Assembly: GCA_945918815.1 (NCBI GenBank)
Contig: CAMEIU010000118.1
Coordinates: 1 to 6,614 of the forward strand
DNA from: an uncultured Clostridia bacterium
GTDB lineage: Bacteria; Bacillota; Clostridia; Oscillospirales; Oscillospiraceae
DNA: 6,614 bases
Direction: 5' to 3'
Shown in pieces: positions 1-5,353 of the stretch. Below the pieces are notes generated by a model that saw only the letters and a list, made by a program, of their open reading frames with translations, was not told the origin of the DNA and did no database searches. Each line of letters begins with the position of its first letter. Within the stretch, counting starts at the first letter, position 1. The position numbers and the translations under genes are program-made.

Positions 1-2003
1 GAACCGCAGGTCTGTCCAATGTGGACCGACACACCGCTCTCCGCAAGCTCCCCTCCCGTCTTTGTAATTTTTCTGCCAGTATCCATATCCTGTACTTCGT
101 ACACCGTATACGCATCCAGCCCCTTGACACGGTAGGTGGCCGAATTGTACGGACAGAGTTCCCGGCGGAACGAGAGAACCGCGCCCCGTTTTTCCTCCGG
201 GGAATACAGCTCAAACGCACACCAGTCCTTTTCCGAAATGCTGACGTTGCTCAATACATACAGATCCTTGGTAAACAGGTCGCGCACGGCCTCATATTCC
301 TTGAGCCAGCCCTGCATCTGCGCCATCCGCTCCGGATCGGCCAGGGCGGCTTCGAGATCCGCGATGCCAAAGTTCATGCCCTGCTCCAGCAGGCTGCGGA
401 AGCGGTAGTGGGTATCCATCTTGCCGGAGATGGTCGATACCGGGACCCACTGGCTCAGGCTGCAAGTGGAAACCTGATAGCCCACGGCGTCGCTGTCGGC
501 ATAGCAGGGATAGTCGGAGCGGAAGAGGGAGACGCTTTTGGACAGCGACTCGATGTCCAGACGGCGGCCGCCGCTGGCGCAGTTGTCAATGATCAGGTGC
601 GGGAACCGCTCGCGCAGGCTGTCCCACAGCTTCCACAGGCCCATCACGCATTGGATCTGCGTCATGCCGCGGCGGTTTTCCTCGTCGCCGAGACTCCACT
701 CCGCCAGGGGATCTTCGTTGTGGTCCACACGGAGAATGTCAATGCCGTACCGCTCGATTCTGGTGGACAGCATGTTGAACATCCAGTTCCAAGCGTCCGG
801 GTTTCCCATATTGAACAGCAACGGCTGTCCCTCCACCCGGTGGCCCAGGAAGAATTCCGGGTGTTCCATGGTGGGTGGCGTACCGCACCAGCAATGCTCA
901 TGCTCCAGCCAGAGCAGGAATTTCATGCCCAGCTCGTGGGTGCGGTCGCTGATGGGCTTCAGGCCGTTGGGGAAACGGCGCTCGTCGTGGTCGAAATAGC
1001 CGACATAGTTGAAGCAGTCGTCGCAAAGGGGATCGTCGCAGTGATTGCCCTCCGGCCCGTACCAGCCGGCGTCCACCCAGTAGACCTCCAGCGGCCATCC
1101 GGCCTTCTTCGCGGCCTCGATCTCATCGAGATGATGGAGCAGGTCCGTTTCATTCAGGCCCCAGTCGCCGGCGGTCGCGGGCATCCGGACGTTTTCGCCG
1201 TTGATATGGGGAGAATGGTACTTGCGCACATACCGGCGGAAGATATTCTGGCCTTCCTCCTCATCGCCAACCCAGGGCATCATCACCGCTCTCGGCGTGC
1301 GGATTCTCTCACCCGGCTTGAGATAGAGGTAGGTGTCCTCCATGCCGCCCTCAAAGGTAAAGCAATCGTCGTTGGTCCTGCGGCGGGTATACAGATCCAT
1401 CTCCCACTGGCCGCCCCAGCCCAAGGCCAGGAGGACACCGCAGTTTCTGGTTCTCAGGTTGAAATACGGCAGTGCGCCGTGGGAGCCAGAAGTCGGACGG
1501 CCGTTTTTGCAGCCGAAGTGCATATGCTCCTGACGGGAGATATGATGCAGGACTTCCTGACAGGGAATGAAGTCGTCGATTTTGCAGTCAGAGCCGCCGT
1601 AGTAGGTCAGGACGTTATCCAGGGAGCCGAACTGCGTGGTACCGGCTTTGCGGAAGGGAGGATATTCGACCTTCAGATTCATGGCCTTGACGGCCTCAAG
1701 GATTTTCGTGTTCTGCGTGCCGGTGTTCTCAAACCAGCAAACCCACTCGGCAACGGGGAAATCCGTATAGCTGATCAGCTCTACCTCCGCCAGGAGGTTT
1801 TCATCCACGCGGTACTGATACCGTCTGTGCAGCGCTTCACCCTCCTGCTTCGACTCCGCCAGGACTGCGCTCTTGAGCAGCTTCCCGGACGGCTCTCCCC
1901 CATAGAGGAAAGAAAACGGAAGCTCCTCCATGGAATTAAAGCTGGTTTCCAGCCATTCCGCCAGTCGTTCCGAAGCGGTGCAGTCATTTCTGTACTTTAG
2001 CAT
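1..2003 (-). CDS. GH36 alpha-galactosidase-family glycosidase (C-terminus cut by window edge)
   Basis: Retaining glycoside hydrolase of family GH36, expected to release terminal alpha-galactose (or alpha-GalNAc) from oligosaccharides. No signal peptide is seen, so it probably acts in the cytoplasm on imported sugar. 667 residues are visible. Roughly residues 1-270 form the N-terminal beta-sandwich part. The barrel follows, with GDWGLNE (279-285), WVDAGW (D311), LWLEHEH (about 364-370), RVDHNEDP with probable nucleophile D427, DNCASGGRR (473-481), and RSDY with probable acid/base D497. The 70-residue gap between the two aspartates matches characterised GH36 enzymes. The usual WFEPER loop is changed to WLEHEH, and the KWD tripeptide of classical melibiases is RVD. 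The start at 2003 is chosen for GAGGAG five bases upstream. It lies 41 bases after the permease gene, so it is probably co-transcribed. Family assignment is firm; substrate is not. The end of the C-terminal domain lies outside the window. Confidence 0.93.
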   Translation of the reverse strand, partial: MLKYRNDCTASERLAEWLETSFNSMEELPFSFLYGGEPSGKLLKSAVLAESKQEGEALHRRYQYRVDENLLAEVELISYTDFPVAEWVCWFENTGTQNTKILEAVKAMNLKVEYPPFRKAGTTQFGSLDNVLTYYGGSDCKIDDFIPCQEVLHHISRQEHMHFGCKNGRPTSGSHGALPYFNLRTRNCGVLLALGWGGQWEMDLYTRRRTNDDCFTFEGGMEDTYLYLKPGERIRTPRAVMMPWVGDEEEGQNIFRRYVRKYHSPHINGENVRMPATAGDWGLNETDLLHHLDEIEAAKKAGWPLEVYWVDAGWYGPEGNHCDDPLCDDCFNYVGYFDHDERRFPNGLKPISDRTHELGMKFLLWLEHEHCWCGTPPTMEHPEFFLGHRVEGQPLLFNMGNPDAWNWMFNMLSTRIERYGIDILRVDHNEDPLAEWSLGDEENRRGMTQIQCVMGLWKLWDSLRERFPHLIIDNCASGGRRLDIESLSKSVSLFRSDYPCYADSDAVGYQVSTCSLSQWVPVSTISGKMDTHYRFRSLLEQGMNFGIADLEAALADPERMAQMQGWLKEYEAVRDLFTKDLYVLSNVSISEKDWCAFELYSPEEKRGAVLSFRRELCPYNSATYRVKGLDAYTVYEVQDMDTGRKITKTGGELAESGVSVHIGQTCG

Positions 2004-2008
2004 CTTTT

Positions 2009-2014
2009 CTCCTC
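2009..2014 (-). promoter_or_regulatory. Ribosome binding site of the GH36 gene
   Basis: GAGGAG on the minus strand, five bases before the ATG at 2003. It supports that start. The 41-base gap to the upstream permease gene has no convincing promoter or terminator. Confidence 0.75.
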
Positions 2015-2044
2015 TTTTCTATGTTCCTTGTTTTGATGGTTGCG

Positions 2045-3250
2045 TTATGATGGATCCGCGGTCCCCATGACAGAAACCAAATGGGCCGCGACGAACTGGA
2101 ACGCCAAGACGACGACAATGGACAGAACCGATCCGCTGTTGGTCTGGGGCAGAATCAGCGTCAGTGCGACGCCCGCGACCCGTCCAATGCCGTAATAAAT
2201 CTCACGGACTGCGTGGACTTCGCTGCTGCAGTTGCGGAGCTGCGGGTTGCGTTCGATGACGTGAAGGTACGCCGTGACGCAGGGGTTGCTCATGAACACA
2301 TTGAGCAGGCAGTACAACAGGTTGAAAGCAATGACCGTCACCGCCGACAGCCGGAAAAAAAGGACCGAGGCCGCCAGAACCAACGCGCTGACCGAGATAT
2401 ACATGCACTTCACCCGACGGGATGGGCAAATGGTACGCATATAAATAAAGCTGCCCAGAATGGAGCATATCCCGCCCAACGACGTATTCAAGCTGACCAA
2501 ATACTCGCTGGAAATTAAAGAGAACAGAAGCACATTCAAAAAGAACGAGAGAAGGCCGCCATAAACGCCGCTGAGCAAGGAGGACAGCATGGCCGCCCGT
2601 TCCGCGCGGCCTGCCAGCACGGCCCGGAACACGCGCAGATACTCGTCTTTATGGTTGTTCGAGCTGGTAGGCAGGCGGAATGTGAAGCCGATGGCCGCCG
2701 CGGAAATAACAAACCCCAGTACGAACAGGGCACGGTAGCCGTTGAAACCGCCAAAGGCGGAAATAATTGCCGCGGACAGGAACGGCAGCCCAAGGGAAAT
2801 AATTCCCGTGACAATGCCCATGGCGCCGTGCGCCTGGTCTCGGGTCCCATCGGTCAAATACTCCACAAGCTGTACAGCATAGGCCGTATAATAGAAGCCC
2901 GCCGCCACTGCGCCCATGGCGCCGATATACAGAATATACGGAATAGAATCCTCCGCCAAAACTGCCATGATCAGATACATGCCGGCATAGCAGCCAAGGC
3001 CGATCCGCTGAGAACATTCTGCTGAAAAGCGCTTTGCCACATAACAGGCCACAACCATCGCAAACGGCTGAACGCCGCCCAGCACCATGTTGTAATATTT
3101 CACGCCGGTGCTGTCCCCTGTTACGCGGAGAATAAATGTATTGGTAAATATATTGCAGATCGTAATTGCCGCTGTGAACAGGGCTTGCACAATCAGGAAC
3201 CGGATAAACGCGTTGGGCAGGCGGCTCCTGATTTGGGTCGGTTTCTCCAT
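2045..3250 (-). CDS. Major facilitator superfamily (MFS) permease, probable sugar/glycoside transporter
   Basis: Integral membrane protein of 401 residues. About twelve hydrophobic segments can be read, near residues 17-40, 53-72, 84-100, 104-124, 145-167, 172-191, 222-246, 251-270, 281-299, 303-322, 350-368 and 374-394. A charged central loop lies at about 192-221. This 6+6 layout and the length are typical of MFS carriers. A late motif, SSEVHAVREIYYGIGRVAG (342-360), resembles the E-x-x-x-(V/S)-R-E-x-x-x-x-x-G-R stretch seen in a group of poorly characterised Firmicute MFS proteins. The start MEKPTQ is chosen because AAGGAG sits nine bases upstream. The frame stays open further upstream, but only a TTG without a ribosome binding site is available there. 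The GH36 gene follows by 41 bases, so uptake of an alpha-galactoside is the natural guess. The substrate cannot be read from the sequence. Confidence 0.88.
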   Translation of the reverse strand: MEKPTQIRSRLPNAFIRFLIVQALFTAAITICNIFTNTFILRVTGDSTGVKYYNMVLGGVQPFAMVVACYVAKRFSAECSQRIGLGCYAGMYLIMAVLAEDSIPYILYIGAMGAVAAGFYYTAYAVQLVEYLTDGTRDQAHGAMGIVTGIISLGLPFLSAAIISAFGGFNGYRALFVLGFVISAAAIGFTFRLPTSSNNHKDEYLRVFRAVLAGRAERAAMLSSLLSGVYGGLLSFFLNVLLFSLISSEYLVSLNTSLGGICSILGSFIYMRTICPSRRVKCMYISVSALVLAASVLFFRLSAVTVIAFNLLYCLLNVFMSNPCVTAYLHVIERNPQLRNCSSEVHAVREIYYGIGRVAGVALTLILPQTNSGSVLSIVVVLAFQFVAAHLVSVMGTADPS

Positions 3251-3259
3251 ATCGGGCTT

Positions 3260-3265
3260 CTCCTT
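3260..3265 (-). promoter_or_regulatory. Ribosome binding site deciding the MFS permease start
   Basis: AAGGAG on the minus strand, nine bases before the ATG at 3250. It sets the start and argues against an N-terminal extension through the open frame up to 3451, which would add 67 hydrophilic residues unlike MFS N-termini. Confidence 0.75.
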
Positions 3266-3453
3266 TTCACCAGCCGGCGTCACAGCGCCGCTGGGGTTCT
3301 TTCCCGCGATTTGCGCTTTCAAGGCCACAGAAAGAACGATGTTCCATCCATCTCCGCCAGAGCCGTTTCTTGCGGTCCACAGCGTGACCGGCCAGGCCGC
3401 AGCTTTGTGCGCTTTCCTTCCGGTTGCTCGGATCTCTCTTGGCCTAGACAATC

Positions 3454-3476
3454 AGTCCAACCGGTTGAACCAGTTT
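3454..3476. promoter_or_regulatory. Putative LacI-family operator, permease-proximal copy
   Basis: Contains the perfect 10-bp palindrome CAACCGGTTG (3458-3467) inside AACCGGTTGAACCAGTTT (3459-3476), which is identical to a second copy at 3599-3616. A centre of AACCGGTT with CG in the middle fits the general shape of LacI-family operators. The copy lies about 205 bases downstream of the predicted transcription start. No regulator gene is in the window, so the binding protein is unknown. Confidence 0.5.
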
Positions 3477-3486
3477 TCCGAAACGC

Positions 3487-3502
3487 TTCCGTTAAAACGG
3501 AA
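3487..3502. repeat. Inverted repeat TTCCGTT-AA-AACGGAA in the leader
   Basis: Two perfect 7-base arms are separated by two bases. The right arm, extended to CGGAAAA (3498-3504), can instead pair with TTTTCCG (3474-3480), at the end of the proximal operator copy. As RNA this gives two mutually exclusive hairpins. As DNA it could be a binding site for another dimeric regulator. No U-tract follows in either direction, so it does not look like an intrinsic terminator. Confidence 0.4.
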
Positions 3503-3593
3503 AATTCTCTCCGCAAAACACCGCAGCCAGCAGCTTCTGATTTTCAAAGCGGAGACACAGCGGCGCACGTTCCAAAACACGCATGGTCCATTC

Positions 3594-3616
3594 GGTTTAA
3601 CCGGTTGAACCAGTTT
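3594..3616. promoter_or_regulatory. Putative LacI-family operator, promoter-proximal copy
   Basis: GGTTTAACCGGTTGAACC (3594-3611) is an 18-bp palindrome with only one mismatched base pair of positions. Its right part continues into the same 18-bp unit as the copy 140 bp away (3599-3616 here, 3459-3476 there). The centre lies about 64 bases downstream of the predicted start at 3667, where a bound repressor could block elongation or form a loop with the second copy. The assignment rests on symmetry, repetition and resemblance to LacI-type operators. Confidence 0.55.
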
Positions 3617-3673
3617 GCATATACGATAAAGATGCGTCTATATAAGTCGCAGCCCAGAAGTTGATTTGTTTAG

Positions 3674-3702
3674 ATTATATCCCCCTGCGCCAAATTCGTC
3701 AA
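3674..3702 (-). promoter_or_regulatory. Sigma-A-type promoter for the permease-GH36 operon
   Basis: On the minus strand, TTGACG (3702-3697) is followed by a 17-base spacer and a perfect TATAAT (3679-3674). Transcription should begin near 3667 and run leftward. It is the best minus-strand promoter in the intergenic region and lies upstream of both operator-like repeats. The only reservation is its distance (over 400 bases) from the first start codon. Confidence 0.7.
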
Positions 3703-3828
3703 TTCCAAAACTTCGCCAAAAAGCCCGACTCGTTTTTATGCATCTGAGCTGATTTTCGGCAATATCGTTTTGCGCGTCTGGGCTAGAATGATTTTGATTC
3801 CTTCGAAAAAATTACCACGAAACCGGTC

Positions 3829-3857
3829 GGATATTCAAATGATTGCGGGGCAATCTA
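3829..3857 (+). promoter_or_regulatory. Candidate sigma-G (forespore) promoter of the spore protein gene
   Basis: GGATA (3829-3833) fits the GnATR -35 consensus of sigma-G. After 17 bases comes CAATCTA (3851-3857), which matches CATnnTA at all but one specified position. Start of transcription would be near 3865, giving a leader of under 40 bases. Alpha/beta-type SASP genes are known sigma-G targets, which supports this weak-looking match. Sequence resemblance only. Confidence 0.5.
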
Positions 3858-3901
3858 TAGATGCGGTACCCAACAAAAATGATTTAGGAGATGGAGAAAT
3901 C

Positions 3902-4096
3902 ATGACCAGCAAGAACAACACCATCAACGTTCCCGAAGCCCGTGAGGCCATGGACAAGTTCAAGATGGAAGCTGCCCAGGAAGTGGGTGTCAACCTGAAG
4001 AACGGCTACAACGGTGACCTGACCTCCCGCGAGGCCGGCTCCGTTGGCGGCCAGATGGTCAAGAAAATGATCGAGGCCTACGAGAGAAGCCTGTAA
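3902..4096 (+). CDS. Alpha/beta-type small acid-soluble spore protein (SASP)
   Basis: A 64-residue protein of the alpha/beta SASP family, which coats spore DNA, protects it from UV and chemicals, and is digested to amino acids at germination. Family landmarks are VPEAREAMDKFK (10-21), then the EVGVNL segment (27-32), GYNGDLTSREAGSVGGQMVK (35-54) and KMIEAYE (55-61). The length is usual. The germination protease recognition segment, normally like E-(I/V)-A-(S/N)-E, is EAAQE here (23-27), so two positions deviate. The start at 3902 is supported by AGGAG (3886-3890) and GGAG (3893-3896) upstream. An upstream in-frame ATG at 3770 would add residues foreign to the family and is rejected. The gene stands alone, with its own candidate sigma-G promoter and a strong terminator. 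Confidence 0.96.
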   Translation: MTSKNNTINVPEAREAMDKFKMEAAQEVGVNLKNGYNGDLTSREAGSVGGQMVKKMIEAYERSL

Positions 4097-4106
4097 CCTG
4101 CAAGCA

Positions 4107-4145
4107 CCGGGGCTGCGCCGAAGGGCGCAGTCCCGGCCTTTTATT
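4107..4145 (+). terminator. Intrinsic terminator after the spore protein gene
   Basis: Thirteen-base arms CCGGGGCTGCGCC (4107-4119) and GGCGCAGTCCCGG (4124-4136) pair around a GAAG loop, with one G-U pair. CCTTTTATT follows. It begins 10 bases after the SASP stop codon and is a strong rho-independent terminator. Confidence 0.88.
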
Positions 4146-4172
4146 GGACTGGTTGGAACGCGAGCCGGCGCG

Positions 4173-4207
4173 GCGGTATGGAAGGAAAACCATCCGCAAT
4201 TATTTTT
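4173..4207 (+). terminator. Possible second, weaker terminator upstream of tdh
   Basis: GCGG (4173-4176) plus ATGG (4178-4181) can pair with CCAT (4190-4193) plus CCGC (4194-4197), leaving one bulged T. AATTATTTTT follows. The stem is short, but its position just before the tdh promoter suits a back-up terminator insulating that operon. It could also be chance. Confidence 0.35.
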
Positions 4208-4220
4208 ATGCAATTCGCTC

Positions 4221-4249
4221 TTGACTTTTTTAGGAGACAATTTTATAAT
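4221..4249 (+). promoter_or_regulatory. tdh: Sigma-A-type promoter of the tdh-kbl operon
   Basis: TTGACT (4221-4226), a 17-base spacer, then a perfect TATAAT (4244-4249). Transcription should start near 4256, giving a leader of about 50 bases. Only one of twelve hexamer bases departs from consensus, which predicts strong vegetative expression. I see no clear operator in the short leader. Confidence 0.82.
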
Positions 4250-4291
4250 GTCCGCATAGGGAGGACTAAATATCCCCATTCTGTCTTTTCT

Positions 4292-4297
4292 AGGAGG
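4292..4297 (+). promoter_or_regulatory. tdh: Ribosome binding site deciding the tdh start
   Basis: AGGAGG sits nine bases before the ATG at 4307 and six before an in-frame GTG at 4304. ATG is preferred. The choice changes the protein by a single residue. The upstream in-frame ATG at 4178 lies before the promoter and is rejected. Confidence 0.75.
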
Positions 4298-4306
4298 ACA
4301 AGTGTG

Positions 4307-5341
4307 ATGCAATTCATGGACGCTTTGGTCAAGCCCACAGCTGGTCCCGGACTGGAACTGCGGCAGGTTCCCGTTCCCGAGCCCGGCCCCGGCGAGGTAC
4401 TGATTAAAATCCACAAAACGGCAATCTGCGGAACGGACGTACATATCTATAACTGGGACCCCTGGGCGCAGCAGCACATCAAACCGCCCATGGTCATCGG
4501 CCACGAATACGTGGGTGAAGTGGCAAAGCTGGGCGCAGGCGTCTACGGTCTCCATGTGGGACAGCGGGTCAGCGGCGAAGGGCACATCACCTGCGGCCGC
4601 TGCCGCAACTGCCACACCGGCAACATTCAATGGTGCAAGGATACCAAGGGCGTAGGCGTAGACCGGGACGGCGCGTTCGCGGAATATGTGTGCATTCCGG
4701 AATCCAACGTCATCATCATCGATGAAAGTCTCCCGGAGGATGTGGTGGCTTTCTTCGATGCCTTCGGCAACGCCACCCACACCGCTCTGATGTGGAACTT
4801 GGTGGGCGAGGACGTGCTCATTACCGGCGCAGGCCCCATCGGCATCATCGCCGTGGGCATCTGCAAATATGCCGGCGCGCGCCGCGTGGTCATTACCGAT
4901 ATGAATGAATACCGGCTGGATCTGGCCCGGAAAATGGGTGCAGACGCCGCTGTTAATGTGAGCCGGGAAAACCTCCGGGAGGTCATGCACAAGCAGGGCC
5001 TGGTAGAGGGCTTTGACATCGGCCTGGAAATGAGCGGCAGCGGCGCCGCGCTGGAGCAGATGATCTCCGTCATGCGCAACGGCGGAAAGATCAGCCTGCT
5101 GGGCATTTCCAACAAGCCTGTCCCCATGGATATGAACAGCATCATCATGAAGGGCCTGACACTCCAGGGTATCTACGGACGCAAGATGGACAACTGGCAC
5201 CAGATGAGCTATATGGTCCAGGGCGGTCTGGACCTGACTCCCATCATTACCCACCGCTTCCACTACACCGAATTCGAGCAGGGCTTTGCCGCCATGAACA
5301 GCGGCAAGAGCGGAAAAGTTATTTTGGACTGGACAAAATAA
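4307..5341 (+). CDS. tdh: L-threonine 3-dehydrogenase
   Basis: Cytoplasmic zinc-dependent enzyme of the medium-chain alcohol dehydrogenase family. It oxidises L-threonine with NAD+ to 2-amino-3-oxobutyrate, the substrate of the next gene's product. The protein has 344 residues and aligns nearly end to end with E. coli Tdh (341). Catalytic zinc ligands C41, H66 and E67 lie in CGTD and GHEYVGE. The structural zinc lobe has C96, C99, C102 and C110. H93, in SGEGHITCG, matches the active-site histidine that sets threonine specificity in E. coli. The Rossmann fold shows GAGPIG (174-179) and D198 after the second strand, fitting NAD rather than NADP. LVGEDVL, NEYRL and GLEMSG are also close to E. 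coli. It has its own promoter and is followed by kbl after 12 bases. Confidence 0.97.
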   Translation: MQFMDALVKPTAGPGLELRQVPVPEPGPGEVLIKIHKTAICGTDVHIYNWDPWAQQHIKPPMVIGHEYVGEVAKLGAGVYGLHVGQRVSGEGHITCGRCRNCHTGNIQWCKDTKGVGVDRDGAFAEYVCIPESNVIIIDESLPEDVVAFFDAFGNATHTALMWNLVGEDVLITGAGPIGIIAVGICKYAGARRVVITDMNEYRLDLARKMGADAAVNVSRENLREVMHKQGLVEGFDIGLEMSGSGAALEQMISVMRNGGKISLLGISNKPVPMDMNSIIMKGLTLQGIYGRKMDNWHQMSYMVQGGLDLTPIITHRFHYTEFEQGFAAMNSGKSGKVILDWTK

Positions 5342-5346
5342 GGAGG
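5341..5346 (+). promoter_or_regulatory. kbl: Ribosome binding site of kbl overlapping the tdh stop codon
   Basis: AGGAGG begins on the last base of the tdh TAA stop and lies seven bases before the kbl ATG. Ribosomes ending tdh are thus placed directly on the kbl start, which suits coupled, roughly matched production of the two enzymes. Confidence 0.8.
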
Positions 5347-5353
5347 ATGCAAC

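Larger units (their letters stand above)
3251..3667 (-). other. Long 5' leader of the permease-GH36 operon
   Basis: About 417 bases separate the predicted transcription start (near 3667) from the permease start. I find no convincing gene here on either strand: the short open frames lack ribosome binding sites and family-like sequence. The stretch contains two copies of an 18-bp repeat with LacI-type palindromes (3454-3476 and 3594-3616) and an inverted repeat (3487-3502). A second, closer promoter was looked for and no good minus-strand -35/-10 pair was found. No classical terminator or known riboswitch pattern was recognised. The region may carry regulation by protein binding, RNA folding, or both. 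Confidence 0.45.

Noticed and set aside
21..2000. A 659-codon open frame on the plus strand covering nearly all of the GH36 gene
   Set aside because: It lies exactly antisense to a gene with a full set of GH36 motifs, has no recognisable family features, and lacks a convincing ribosome binding site. Long antisense frames are common opposite GC-rich genes with biased third positions.
3251..3451. Upstream extension of the permease frame to a TTG start at 3451
   Set aside because: It has no ribosome binding site and adds residues unlike an MFS N-terminus. The ATG at 3250 has AAGGAG at good spacing.
3479..3492. A cre-like (CcpA) site, CCGAAACGCTTCCG
   Set aside because: The AANCGNT core is present, but the flanks miss the conserved TG and CA ends, so catabolite control cannot be claimed from it.
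3108..3664. Overlapping plus-strand open frames (166 and 159 codons) in the leader region
   Set aside because: They overlap the permease gene antisense, cross the operator repeats, and show no family-like sequence or ribosome binding site.
3821..3828. A possible third operator core, AACCGGTC
   Set aside because: Only the central ACCGGT is symmetric, and the flanks do not match the two repeated copies. A chance match is likely.
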